Origin: Cupriavidus necator N-1
GTDB lineage: Bacteria; Pseudomonadota; Gammaproteobacteria; Burkholderiales; Burkholderiaceae
Assembly: GCF_000219215.1 (NCBI RefSeq)
Contig: NC_015723.1
Coordinates: 434,001-498,000 of the forward strand
Direction of reading: 5' to 3'
DNA: 64,000 nt
Below the pieces are notes generated by a model. It was not told where the DNA came from, made no database searches, and worked only from the letters and a program-made list of their open reading frames with translations. Below, piece after piece: positions 27,566-36,410 of this stretch. Each line of letters starts with the position of its first letter. The stretch's first letter is position 1. The position numbers were made by a program, and so were the translations under genes.

Positions 27566-28888
27566 TCATTGCGCCTCGGGCCATTTCCCCTTGCGGGGAA
27601 AGCGCATATCGAACTCGGTGAACACGTGTTCCTCGGAGCGGCAGCTGATGCTTGCCCCCCAGCTGTTCAGCACCTTCTGGCAAAACGCCAGTCCGATGCC
27701 GGTGCCGCGATGCGCCGGGTAAGAGAAGAAGGGCTGGAACATCCGGGCCAGCACTTGCGGCGGCACGCCCGTGGCGGTGTCGCGGAACACCACATGGACG
27801 GCGTCGGGCCGGACCTCGCAGCGGATATGGATGGTGCCCTTGCCGGCCCGCTTGGTCGCTTCCAGCGCGTTCTTCAGCAAGTTGGTCGTGACCAGCCCGA
27901 ACAACTGGGCGTTGCCCATCACATAAGCGGGGCCAGGCAGGTCGACGGTGACCAGTTCCAGGTCGCTCTGCTCGAACGGAAACCGGCCGACAGCGTCGCG
28001 GATCACACCGCCCAGTTCGAACAGCTCCTGCGTGGCGTTGTCCGGGTTCTTGGAGTTGGCGACCAGCAGTTCAATGCTGTTGCTGATATGGGCCAGGTCT
28101 GACTCCATCCGGGCCACGGCCTGCATCAGACCGTCGCGCAGCGGCGTGTCCTGGTCCAGGGCGGCCGGCAGCCGTGCCTTGAGGCCCCTGGCAGTCATGG
28201 CCAGGCTGGTCAGCGGCGTGCGCAGTTCGTGCGCGACGGTGGCCAGCGCGGCGGCCATCCCGCGCCGTTTCTGTTCGGCCAGCAGCTGGCGGTCCATCTT
28301 GATCACCACCAGCACCGCGATGACAAAGCCGATCACCGGCAACTGCAGCAGTACCGGCTCCCACGGGATTCCGCCCATGGAGTTGCCCGCCAGCACGAAC
28401 AGCGCGATGGCTGCGGCGGCCCCTGAGAACAAGGCAATGGTCGCGAACGCGGTGTTGAAGTGATACAGGATCACCACCGCGATGATGACCGATTCGGCCC
28501 ACACCATGGAGCCGCCATTCTCCAGGTAGAAGAAGATGAAGGCGAACGGCAGGCCTACGGTAATGGCAAAGAGCGCATAGGGTGGCAGCCAGCGCCGGTC
28601 CGAGAAGGCGGAGGCGAACAGCAGCGGCACGAACAGCGCGGTGCAGACCAGGCGCAGCCAGAGGTTTTCATAGGGCTGCGGGAAGATGTAGGACCAGATC
28701 ACGTAGTACAGCGGGTGACCGATCACGCCCAGCGCGCCCACCATCTGGATCCGGCGTAGCCGGATGACGCTCTCCTCGTCCAGCAGGGTGGCCCGCGCGG
28801 CGGTCTCGAACACGGTCTGCCACGCATGGCGGGCGACGCCGGCAAGTGAGGTGCGGCCGTCTTCCGCTTGCGCTACCTTTGCATCCAT
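27566..28888 (-). CDS. lqsS: Membrane histidine kinase, LqsS/CqsS type autoinducer receptor
   Basis: 440 residues from ATG 28888, eight bases after the synthase stop. Residues about 50-225 hold six hydrophobic segments with no large periplasmic loop; GHPLYYVIWSYIFPQPYENL is the hallmark of CqsS/LqsS-type receptors. The kinase core follows: H-box TVAHELRTPL (His), N-box LLKNALEATKRAG, G1 region DTATGVPP (degenerate compared with DxGxG) and G2 box GTGIGLAF. There is no receiver domain at the C-terminus, so it resembles LqsS rather than the hybrid CqsS and needs a separate response regulator, not present in this window. Adjacency to the synthase supports the assignment. Confidence 0.85.
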   Translation of the reverse strand: MDAKVAQAEDGRTSLAGVARHAWQTVFETAARATLLDEESVIRLRRIQMVGALGVIGHPLYYVIWSYIFPQPYENLWLRLVCTALFVPLLFASAFSDRRWLPPYALFAITVGLPFAFIFFYLENGGSMVWAESVIIAVVILYHFNTAFATIALFSGAAAAIALFVLAGNSMGGIPWEPVLLQLPVIGFVIAVLVVIKMDRQLLAEQKRRGMAAALATVAHELRTPLTSLAMTARGLKARLPAALDQDTPLRDGLMQAVARMESDLAHISNSIELLVANSKNPDNATQELFELGGVIRDAVGRFPFEQSDLELVTVDLPGPAYVMGNAQLFGLVTTNLLKNALEATKRAGKGTIHIRCEVRPDAVHVVFRDTATGVPPQVLARMFQPFFSYPAHRGTGIGLAFCQKVLNSWGASISCRSEEHVFTEFDMRFPRKGKWPEAQ

Positions 28889-28896
28889 CTCCAGGA

Positions 28897-30189
28897 CTAC
28901 TCCTCGCGGGAACCTGCCAGCGGCCCGCTTGTGGGATTTTGAGACTTGCGCCGGGCCCGGCGCGTCGAGGACCACTCATCCAGCCGGACTTCGTCGCGGA
29001 TGCTGGCGAGCACGCTGACCAGGCGGTCGATTTCATTGGCGGCAAGTTTCGCATGCAGCGTAAGTCGCATCAATGCCCGATTCTTCGGTGTTGCTGGCGC
29101 ACAGAATACCGCGCCGAAGATCCCGCGGCTCTGCAACGCATCGCGCAGCACCTTGACTTGCGGCTCGGTTCCCGCCTCCAGGCCGATGATCTGCTCGGAG
29201 CCTTCGCCGATGTTGTAGCCCAGTTCGGCAATCGCAGCCCGGGTGTCGCGGGTGATGGCGTGCAGGCGCGCACGGCGCTCATCCGCCGTGGCGACGAAAT
29301 CCGTCACGGCATCGAACCACGCAACCTCATGGCGCAGCAGCCCGGAACTGAAAATGGCCGGCCGGGACTCAACCGCGAAGAAGTCCTTGAAATCGGTCGA
29401 ACACGCAACATAGCCGGCGCGGCCGGCGAACGCCTTGGCCAGCGAGGCCGTGCGGAAGTGTACGCGCTCAGACAGCCCGAGCGCGCGCACCAGGCCGCCG
29501 CCAGACGGCCCATGGGTGCCGAGCGAGTGCGACTCGTCCACCACCAGCACGCAGCCCGACGCCTCTGCCAGGTCCACATAGTCCTCCAGCGGCGCCACGC
29601 TGCCCGTGGTGCTGTAGACCGAGTCCACCATGATCACTCCCGGCCCGAAGCGCTCAAGCTGGCGGCGCACGTGCTCGCAATCGTTGTGGCGCACCGGCAC
29701 GGCCTGCGCGCCCGCGGCGATGATGCCCTCCCACAAGGAGGCATGCCCGTTCATGTCGATATAGACCGGAATGCCGGGGCCGGCAATGCACTGCACCAGG
29801 CCGACGTTGGCGGCCCAGCCGGACTGGGCGATCAGCCCGTCCTCGGCCTGCATCAGGTCTGCGATCTTGCGCTCGACCCGCCGCTGCGGGGTGTCGCCGT
29901 GCTGGAACACGGACGACATCAGCAACTCCGGCTCTTCATTGAGGAAGGCCCGCGCCTGCGCCTGTACCAGCGAGGATTCGCCAAGCAGGCAGAGATAGTC
30001 GTTGCTGCTCAGGTGCAACGCATCGGGCCCGGGCGTGCGTCCGTGAAGCAAATGATCGCCGCCCCAGAGCTTGCCCATCCGCTCGTCGAAATGTTGTGCC
30101 ATCCGCGCCGTGATCCATGGCGGCAGCGTGGGGGCTTTGGCGCGGGAGGCGTGGCGCATCGAGTGCGGAGGCTCGGCTTCGGAGAACAT
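28897..30189 (-). CDS. lqsA: Alpha-hydroxyketone autoinducer synthase (LqsA/CqsA type)
   Basis: 430 residues; AAGGAAAG precedes the ATG at 30189. A PLP-dependent alpha-oxoamine-synthase-fold enzyme. Family-specific motifs: LHGRTPGPDALHLSSNDYL, FQHGDTPQRRVERKIADLM, YIDMNGHASLWEG and DSVYSTTGSVAPL. PLP residues: Asp218 in VVDESHS and the Schiff-base Lys252 in ASLAKAFAG. CqsA/LqsA condense an acyl-CoA with an amino-acid-derived substrate to give CAI-1/LAI-1-type signals. Ordinary KBL or 8-amino-7-oxononanoate synthases lack the HGDTPQ segment. The kinase gene starts eight bases downstream, so the two are co-transcribed. Confidence 0.9.
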   Translation of the reverse strand: MFSEAEPPHSMRHASRAKAPTLPPWITARMAQHFDERMGKLWGGDHLLHGRTPGPDALHLSSNDYLCLLGESSLVQAQARAFLNEEPELLMSSVFQHGDTPQRRVERKIADLMQAEDGLIAQSGWAANVGLVQCIAGPGIPVYIDMNGHASLWEGIIAAGAQAVPVRHNDCEHVRRQLERFGPGVIMVDSVYSTTGSVAPLEDYVDLAEASGCVLVVDESHSLGTHGPSGGGLVRALGLSERVHFRTASLAKAFAGRAGYVACSTDFKDFFAVESRPAIFSSGLLRHEVAWFDAVTDFVATADERRARLHAITRDTRAAIAELGYNIGEGSEQIIGLEAGTEPQVKVLRDALQSRGIFGAVFCAPATPKNRALMRLTLHAKLAANEIDRLVSVLASIRDEVRLDEWSSTRRARRKSQNPTSGPLAGSREE

Positions 30190-31072
30190 CGGCTTTCCTT
30201 CTACAGGTCGGGTAATAGTGAGATCGGTGGCAAGGCTCTGCATGGCGGGGGCGGCAACAGATGCCGTCCGCGCGCGAGGCGGCCGCACCCAGTCCTTCCG
30301 GCGAGGTGCCATTGCTGACAAGTCGGGAGAGTCCTGTTGACGTAGCGACCACTGTGCCAGCCTTAATCAGCGATTGTGACCGGACTTCCACCAATCCAAC
30401 GTCTGTTTGGAGTGGGGGTGCCGGGTTGAGACAGCCGCGTCGTGGCCACATCCTTCGCTAGTCGATTGGCCGATTTCTCACTAAAAAATGCCTTTACCAT
30501 CACTTATGTGATGCTTGCGCTACCTGTTGCGCCGGTCCTTGAGCCCCGGACCGGGCGTGGCTTGCGCTTGGCGGGACCTAGTCAGGCCCGGGACTGCCGA
30601 ATGCTCATCATCAGTCTTGGTGAAGAACGCCCTTTTTGCACGCCCTGTTTCCAGGCAGGCGGCTGCGGCAGCGCGCCATAGCCAGGAATCGGGGCAACAT
30701 GGGATTTGGCACCGAGGGCGGGAAACAAGGGGCTGCCTGGTACGCAGGTTGCGGCCGGCGGCGCTCGCCGCCAGCGTGGGGTGTCTGGCGGCGTGTGGGG
30801 GAGGGGGTGGCGGTGGCTTTGGAGAGGGGGGCGCTGCCCATGGCGCTTCCAGGCTGGTGCCTTTGGCGTTCAGGTACAGGGCAGCAGCGTGCTGCGCGTG
30901 TTCACCTACGCGCCGGGCCTGCCGGTGCCGGCGCGCTCGGCGGCGCTTGTGTCGGGGGCGTCTTACGCCTGGCCTGCTTTGTCGGTCTGGTACTCGGACT
31001 TCTCATAGTCGAAGGTGCCTTTGCGCGAGGCGCCATGCGCTAGCGCATGGCACCCATGCTATCGGCATGAAC
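30190..31072. other. Long upstream region of the quorum-sensing pair
   Basis: 883 bp with no intact gene. The left part is the promoter region of the synthase: an imperfect dyad CCAATCCAAC...GTTTGGAGTGG is at 30391-30415 and CATCAC-TTAT-GTGATG at 30498-30513. From about 30735 to 31008 plus-strand frames show lipoprotein-like (LAASVGCLAAC followed by Gly) and SSVLRVFTYAPGLPVPARSA segments in different phases, probably a decayed gene. Confidence 0.4.
31032..31051. terminator. Perfect 20-bp palindrome
   Basis: GCCATGCGC-TA-GCGCATGGC is fully self-complementary and lies 22 bp past the acyl-CoA dehydrogenase stop on the minus strand. Probable transcript end; no T-run. Confidence 0.5.
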
Positions 31073-32269
31073 TCAAGCCGCGCTACCACCAACCAGCGCC
31101 GCCCCCCGCGCCTCCATCGTCCTGCGCGCAATATTGAGCTGGTGGATCTGCGTCGTGCCCTCATACAGCCGGAACAGCCGCACATCGCGATAGAAGCGCT
31201 CGGCCACGGTGCGCGCCATATACCCGCTGCCGCCGAATACCTGCACCGCGCGGTCGGCCACGCGGCCGGCCATCTCAGAGGCGAACAGCTTGCACATCGA
31301 CGCCTCCATGGTCACGTCCTCGCCGGCGTCGCGCTTGCGCGCGGTGTCGAGCACCAGCGCGCGGGCGGCGTGCAGTTCCGTATTGCTGTCGGCAATCATC
31401 TGCTGCACCAGCTGGTAGTCCGCGATCGGCTTGCCGAACTGCCGGCGCTGCGCCGCGTAGCGGACCATCTCGTCGACCAGCCGGATGGCGGGCCCCACGC
31501 ACAAACCGGCCAGGTTGATGCGCTGCTTGTTCAGCGCCTTCATCGCTGTCTTGAAGCCGACATTGGGTTTGCCGCCGACATTGGGTTTGCCGCCGACGAT
31601 GGCGCTGGCCGTTACGCGGCAGTCCTTCAGGTAGACATCGCCGACCGGCGAGCCGTGCTGTCCCATCTTGCGTTCCGGTTCGCTGGTGCTGAGGCCGGGG
31701 GTGCCGCGCTCGATCAGGAAGGCGCTGATGCCATGGGCGCCCGGCGTATCGGGATCGGTGCGGGCGAACACGGTGAACAGGTCCGCGATCGGGGCATTGG
31801 TGATAAAGCACTTGCTGCCGTTCAGCACGTAGTGATCGCCGTCCTGGCGTGCGGTGGTTTGCAGCGACGTCGCATCGGAGCCGGCTTCGGGCTCGGTCAG
31901 CGCAAAGCAGCCGGTCACCTTGCCGGAGGCCAGTTGCGGCAGATAGCGCTGTCGCTGTGCTTCGGTGCCGTCGGCCACCAGCGATTCGGAGGCGATGCCG
32001 GTATTGCCGCCGAAGCGGGCACGGAACACGGTGGCGGCCTGCGAGACCTCGATGTTCACCAGCGCCAGTTCCTCGGTGGTCAGCCCTGCGCCGCCGTACG
32101 CTTCGGGGATGCTGTGGCCGAACAGGCCGAGGCGGCGCATCTGCTCGACCACGGGCTCGGGTATCACGTCGGTGCGATCGATCTCCGCCTCGAGGGGAAT
32201 GCAGGTTTCGAGCACGAAGCGGCGGATATCGGCCAGCAGCGCTTGCTGGCGGGCGGAGTCGCGGATCAT
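31073..32269 (-). CDS. Acyl-CoA dehydrogenase family protein
   Basis: 398 residues from ATG 32269. Family motifs in order: GLFGHSIPEAYGGAGLT, CFALTEPEAGSDATSLQTTA (flavin and substrate binding), KCFITNAPIADLF, then the C-terminal RRQFGKPIADYQLVQQMIAD, VQVFGGSGYM and RLYEGTTQIHQLNIARR, where the Glu is the likely catalytic base. An in-frame duplication of six residues (VGGKPN twice) lies in the loop after DVYLKDCRVTASAI and comes from an 18-bp tandem repeat. The Bug gene is 41 bp upstream on the same strand, pointing to breakdown of an imported organic acid as its CoA ester. Confidence 0.92.
   Translation of the reverse strand: MIRDSARQQALLADIRRFVLETCIPLEAEIDRTDVIPEPVVEQMRRLGLFGHSIPEAYGGAGLTTEELALVNIEVSQAATVFRARFGGNTGIASESLVADGTEAQRQRYLPQLASGKVTGCFALTEPEAGSDATSLQTTARQDGDHYVLNGSKCFITNAPIADLFTVFARTDPDTPGAHGISAFLIERGTPGLSTSEPERKMGQHGSPVGDVYLKDCRVTASAIVGGKPNVGGKPNVGFKTAMKALNKQRINLAGLCVGPAIRLVDEMVRYAAQRRQFGKPIADYQLVQQMIADSNTELHAARALVLDTARKRDAGEDVTMEASMCKLFASEMAGRVADRAVQVFGGSGYMARTVAERFYRDVRLFRLYEGTTQIHQLNIARRTMEARGAALVGGSAA
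31561..31596. repeat. 18-bp perfect tandem duplication within the acyl-CoA dehydrogenase gene
   Basis: 31561-31578 and 31579-31596 are identical. The duplication adds six residues without a frameshift and looks like recent replication slippage. Confidence 0.95.
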
Positions 32270-32310
32270 GGAAGGTTTCCGGTTGATTGAGTGAGCGTGG
32301 GCGTGTGCGG

Positions 32311-33309
32311 CTACTGTGCCGTGATGCCGGCGGTCTTCAGCACGCCGGTCCACTTTTTGGTTTCGGTATCCAGGAAGCGGTCGAACACGGCGGTGGATTG
32401 CGGTGCCAGGTCCATGCCGAGTTCGGCCAGGCGGCGTGCAGTGGCGGGGTCGGACGTTGCCTGCGCGGCGGCCTCGGCCAGCTTGCGCACCACCGCGTCC
32501 GGCGTGCCCTGCGGCGCGACCAGGCCGAACCACCCGCCCACTTCATAGCCGGGCAGGCGCGCGGCCTCGGCCACGGTTGGCACGTCGGGCATCACGGCTG
32601 AGCGCTTTGCCGAGGTCACCGCCAGCGCGCGCAGCTTGCCGCTTTGCACCTGCTGGCGGGCAATGGCCGAGGTCAGCGCCATCATCGAGACGCGCGCGCC
32701 CAGCAGGTCGCTCATGGCCTCGGGCTGGCCCTTGTAGGGCACATGGGTGAGCTTCACGTGCGTCATCTGCGCCAGCAGTTCCGCCGAGAGATGGTTCGAG
32801 GTGCCGACGCCCGCGCTGGCGTAGGTCAGCGTGCCGGGCTGGCTGCGCGCGGCGTCGAGCAATTCAGGCAGCGTGCGCAGCGGCGACGCGGCCGGCACCA
32901 CGATCACGTTGGGTACGGCACCAATGCCCGCCACCGCGCGGAAGTCTTTGCCACCCTTGCCCTGGATCGACGGGTTCAGCAGCGGCCCGACCACATAGCT
33001 GGGGCTGACCGCCAGCAGCGTATAGCCGTCGGCAGGCGACCGGGCGACGAAGTCCGCGCCGATGGCGCCGCCGGCGCCGGTCTTGTTCTCGACGATGACG
33101 GGCTGCTTCAGCACCCGCGCCATGTTCTCCGCGGTGATGCGGGTGACGGAGTCGACCACGCCGCCCGCCGAGAACGGCACGATGATCCGTATCGGGCGGT
33201 CCGGGAAGCGCGCCGCATTGTCAGGGGCGGCCAGCGCTGGCAGCGGCATCAGCGCGGCGCAGGCCAGCATGCCGGCAGCGAGCCGGCGCAATGGTTGGAT
33301 GGCATCCAT
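32311..33309 (-). CDS. Bug/TctC-family solute-binding protein
   Basis: 332 residues; AAGGAGACAAG before the ATG at 33309. Sec signal MDAIQPLRRLAAGMLACAAL then ALAAP. Family marks: IIVPFSAGGVVDSVTRI, VIVENKTGAGGAIGADFVA, PADGYTLLAV, LTHVPYKGQPEAMSDLLGA, MPDVPTVAEA. It precedes the acyl-CoA dehydrogenase in the same leftward operon; the IclR regulator starts about 125 bp further up and may control both. Typical ligands are small carboxylates. Confidence 0.94.
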   Translation of the reverse strand: MDAIQPLRRLAAGMLACAALMPLPALAAPDNAARFPDRPIRIIVPFSAGGVVDSVTRITAENMARVLKQPVIVENKTGAGGAIGADFVARSPADGYTLLAVSPSYVVGPLLNPSIQGKGGKDFRAVAGIGAVPNVIVVPAASPLRTLPELLDAARSQPGTLTYASAGVGTSNHLSAELLAQMTHVKLTHVPYKGQPEAMSDLLGARVSMMALTSAIARQQVQSGKLRALAVTSAKRSAVMPDVPTVAEAARLPGYEVGGWFGLVAPQGTPDAVVRKLAEAAAQATSDPATARRLAELGMDLAPQSTAVFDRFLDTETKKWTGVLKTAGITAQ

Positions 33310-33432
33310 CTTGTCTCCTTGGGTTGCCTGCGCCGGGGGATTTCCCGCGGCGCGTTTTCATGCGGGCCTCTGGCGGGCCGCTTGTCATTGCCGGCGACAT
33401 CACCGGCAGACTGCATTGCTGCGTCCTGTCGG

Positions 33433-34278
33433 CTAGCGCGCGCAGCTCAGTTCGATCTGCCGCACCGCCTCGCGCAGCCTCGGCGCCACCTCGCGCTCCA
33501 GCATGTTGTCGCGATTGCGCGATGCGGCGATGGTGCAGTTCAGCGCGAACGGGTCTTCGTGCAGCGACTGGCGCACGGGTGCCGCGATCGCGTGGATCTC
33601 TGGCCGCCACTCGCCGCGGCTCAGGCAGTAGCCGTGGGCGCGGAAGTGCTTCTGGTCGTCCGCCCACATCTGGCGCTCAACGTTGAAGCGCTCCGGATCG
33701 TCCACGCGCAGCCGGTTCAGCAGTGCCGTGCGCTCGTCTGCGCTGCAGGCCAGCAAGACCGCGCGGCCGATCGCGCTGGCCAGCAGCGGCCGGGTGCTGC
33801 CGATGTCCGGCTGGTAGAGGTTGCCCGGATCCAGCCGACAACTGTCCACGTACACCACCGACAGCCGCTCGCGCATGCCCAGGTTCACCGTGCAGCCGGT
33901 TTCCCGCGCAATGGCCTCCATATAAGGCCGCGCCACCTGGCGGATCGCCAGCCCGGCCAGCATCGGGTAGGCCAGCGCCAGCACCCCGGCGCCCAGCCGG
34001 TACTTCTGGTTGCCGGGCACGCGGCTCAGGAAGCCGAGCAGCCCCAGCGTGTAGGTCAGCCGCGACACCGTCGCCTTGGGCAGCCCCGTGCGCGCCACGA
34101 TGTCCTGGTTGCCCAGCACCGGGCTGGACGGCGTGAAGGCGCGCAGGACCTCCAGCCCGCGCGCCAGGTTGGTGGCGAACTGGCGGTCGGTGGCCAGTGC
34201 GTCCTCGCTGGCCAGGCCTGGCAGGGGCAGGTGTTCCGGGTTGCGGTCCATGCTGTGCGGTGGTTGCTTGGGTTCCAT
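33433..34278 (-). CDS. IclR-family transcriptional regulator
   Basis: 281 residues from ATG 34278; ATG 34251 is an alternative, neither with a strong ribosome site. Winged HTH: LARGLEVLRAFTPSSPVLGN and VARTGLPKATVSRLTYTLGLL with YRLGAGVLALAYPML. The C-terminal effector domain shows SVVYVDSC, IGRAVLLACS, HGYCLSRGEW, EIHAIAAPV and ALNCTIAAS. Divergent from the CaiB/BaiF gene (125-bp gap) and upstream of the Bug/dehydrogenase operon, so it probably controls both. Confidence 0.93.
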   Translation of the reverse strand: MEPKQPPHSMDRNPEHLPLPGLASEDALATDRQFATNLARGLEVLRAFTPSSPVLGNQDIVARTGLPKATVSRLTYTLGLLGFLSRVPGNQKYRLGAGVLALAYPMLAGLAIRQVARPYMEAIARETGCTVNLGMRERLSVVYVDSCRLDPGNLYQPDIGSTRPLLASAIGRAVLLACSADERTALLNRLRVDDPERFNVERQMWADDQKHFRAHGYCLSRGEWRPEIHAIAAPVRQSLHEDPFALNCTIAASRNRDNMLEREVAPRLREAVRQIELSCAR

Positions 34279-34403
34279 GCTGGGATCCGGGGATGGGGGC
34301 GTCAATGTTGTAGCACGACCGTTCCGCACAGCGAAACCGTACTTGCATCCGAGCCAGCCGCCTGCCACCTTGCAGCAGACGCCAATGCCGCCGGAGGCCC
34401 GCC

Positions 34404-35636
34404 ATGCAAGACCAGGAACACGCTGTATCGCCAGACGCACACTGCACGGGCCCGCTGGGCGGACTGCGCATCCTCGACATGGCCACCGTGGTGGCCGGCC
34501 CGTTTTCCGCCACGCTGTGTGCCGACATGGGCGCGGACGTGGTCAAGCTGGAGCTGCCCGACGGCAGCGATCCGCTGCGTGGGCTGGAGCCGGTTACCGA
34601 GGACCACGCCCTGTACTGGAAGGTGACCAACCGCGGCAAGCGCGGCATCTCGCTAGACGTGCGCACGCCGCGCGGCCGCGAGATCTTCCTGCGCTTGCTG
34701 CCTCAGTTCGATGTGCTGGTCGAGAACTTCCGCACCGGTACGCTGGCGCGGTGGGGGCTGGATCTCGACACCCTGCATGCGGCCAACCCGAAGCTGATCG
34801 TGCTGCGGCTGACCGGCTTCGGCCAGACCGGGCCCGATGCGGCGCGGCCGGGTTTTGCCCGCATCTTTGAAGCCAGGAGCGGCCTTACCAACCTGGCGGG
34901 CACCGCGCAGAGCGGGCCGATGCATATGAACTACCCGGTGGGGGACATGATCGCCGGCCTGTTCGGCGCCTTTGCGATTGCCACTGCGGCGGCAGAGCAG
35001 CGCGCCAGGCCCGGCCAGCGCGGCCGCGAGATCGACCTGGCCGCCACCGAGGCGCTGTTCCGCCTGCTGGACCCGCTGGCCATCGAGTATGAACAGCTGG
35101 GACATGTGCGCCAGCGCGCCGGCAACCGCACCACCTATGCTGCGCCGTCCAACATGTACCGCACCGCGGACGAGATCTGGGTCACGGTAGTGGCCTCCTC
35201 CGACGCCACCTTCCGCCGGCTGGCCGAGGCCATCGGCGCGCCGCAACTGGCGCAGGCGCCGGAATATGCCACCAACGCCGGCCGCGTGCGCAATATCGAA
35301 GCGCTGGACGGCAGCATTGCCGAGTGGTTTGCCGCGCAGCCCTATGCCGCCGTGGCGGCCCGGCTGGAGCAGTGCCAGGTGCCATTCAGCAAGGTATTCA
35401 GCATCGCCGATATCGTCGACGACCCGCAGATGGCGGCGCGCCAGGCCATCGTGCGGCTGCCCGATCCGGACCTGGGCTCGGTGCCGGCGCCATGCGTGGT
35501 GCCGCGCTTCTCGGGCTATGCGCCGCCGTCACCGCGTACCGGGCCGGATGTGGGGGAACACAATGCTGAGGTCTATGGGCAGCTTGGGATCGGGGATGAA
35601 GAGTTGGCCCGGCTGCGGGCAGAGGGCGTGGTCTGA
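34404..35636 (+). CDS. CaiB/BaiF (class III) CoA-transferase
   Basis: 410 residues. Family start GPLGGLRILDMATVVAGPFS with ATLCADMGADVVKLELPDGSD, NRGKRGISLDVRTPRGREIF, VENFRTGTLARWGL and RLTGFGQTGPDAARPGFARI. At the place where formyl-CoA transferase has its catalytic Asp (GFD-type motif) this protein has GFARIFEARSG, as a subset of the family does, so the nucleophile may differ. It would transfer CoA to the organic acid imported by the Bug system before oxidation by the acyl-CoA dehydrogenase (inference from context). Confidence 0.92.
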   Translation: MQDQEHAVSPDAHCTGPLGGLRILDMATVVAGPFSATLCADMGADVVKLELPDGSDPLRGLEPVTEDHALYWKVTNRGKRGISLDVRTPRGREIFLRLLPQFDVLVENFRTGTLARWGLDLDTLHAANPKLIVLRLTGFGQTGPDAARPGFARIFEARSGLTNLAGTAQSGPMHMNYPVGDMIAGLFGAFAIATAAAEQRARPGQRGREIDLAATEALFRLLDPLAIEYEQLGHVRQRAGNRTTYAAPSNMYRTADEIWVTVVASSDATFRRLAEAIGAPQLAQAPEYATNAGRVRNIEALDGSIAEWFAAQPYAAVAARLEQCQVPFSKVFSIADIVDDPQMAARQAIVRLPDPDLGSVPAPCVVPRFSGYAPPSPRTGPDVGEHNAEVYGQLGIGDEELARLRAEGVV

Positions 35637-35639
35637 CAC

Positions 35640-35818
35640 ACCGGGCGCGGGGCTACGCCGTCCGCGCTAGCCCCGGCGCCTATATCGGCATCGGCGCCGG
35701 CGAGAGCGCGGACGATCCGCCGCTGCACAATCCCTACTACGACTTCAACGACCGGATCTTGCCGCTGGGCGCGGCGTATTGGGTGGCGCTGGTCGCGCAG
35801 CAATTGCCGGCCAGATGA
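35640..35818 (+). pseudogene. 3' remnant of an M20-family amidohydrolase
   Basis: The last 59 codons of an M20 (hippurate-hydrolase-like) peptidase remain: SPGAYIGIGAGESADDPPLH then NPYYDFNDRILPLGAAYW and a TGA at 35816-35818. LHNPYYDFND is the well-known C-terminal signature. No start or metal-binding core is present; the piece is joined directly to the CaiB/BaiF stop, so a deletion removed the 5' part. Confidence 0.85.
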
Positions 35819-35828
35819 CCCGCGCCCG

Positions 35829-36410
35829 TCAGGGCAAGCGGGCCGCTTGCGCGAACACATTCAGGAACCCCAGCGCGGGTTGCGCGCTGGCTTGCGCTTC
35901 GATGCTGGCAGCAAGCACCGGCGCCGGCAGCCAGGGATAGGGCAGTGCCGCCTGCAAGGCCGCCAGCGTGACCGCGCCGGGATCGGCGATCGTGTCGATC
36001 CGTTCGATATGGATATGCAGGCTGGCGATACGGTACGTGCCGTCATCGCCGGCGGCAAAGCCCCAGCGGTAATAGCCCTTGCCGACGCGCAAGGCGCTGG
36101 CCGCGGTTTCCCGCATCACCACCAGCCAGGGGATCGTCATGGCGTTGCCGTCCAGCGCCGCGCCAACGTCGCCGATGTAGTAGGTCCGGCAGCGGTCGAA
36201 CGTCTTGGCAAACTCGCTGACCAGCGTCGCAGCAATGGCATCCGCGCCTTCTGCCCTCGGCGGAAAGCTGATGGAGTCGGTATCGATCGAGAAGGTCAGC
36301 GACGCATCCGGAGCGAAGGCTTCGTGGATCAGCGTCGGACGATTGTTGTCCTTGGCCTCGACGTATTGGGCCAGCCGGGCTTTGGCGGTGGCGAGCGGGA
36401 TTGTGTTCAT
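35829..36410 (-). CDS. SnoaL/NTF2-like protein
   Basis: 193 residues from ATG 36410. The first 140 residues have the pattern of the NTF2-like fold: an N-terminal helix (ARLAQYVEAKDNNRPTLIHE), FAPDASLTFSIDTDSISFPP, a helix FAKTFDRCRTYYIGD and strands such as AMTIPWLVVMRETA and GYYRWGFAAGDDG. The extra C-terminal 45 residues are less typical. Such proteins are isomerases, hydrolases or binding proteins; no catalytic residues can be assigned with confidence. Divergent from the MarR gene, which probably regulates it. Confidence 0.75.
   Translation of the reverse strand: MNTIPLATAKARLAQYVEAKDNNRPTLIHEAFAPDASLTFSIDTDSISFPPRAEGADAIAATLVSEFAKTFDRCRTYYIGDVGAALDGNAMTIPWLVVMRETAASALRVGKGYYRWGFAAGDDGTYRIASLHIHIERIDTIADPGAVTLAALQAALPYPWLPAPVLAASIEAQASAQPALGFLNVFAQAARLP

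Noticed and set aside
30515..32290. Long plus-strand open frame of about 590 codons opposite the acyl-CoA dehydrogenase gene
   Set aside because: Antisense shadow caused by GC-rich codon bias; no family features, no ribosome site, and the opposite strand holds a clear enzyme.
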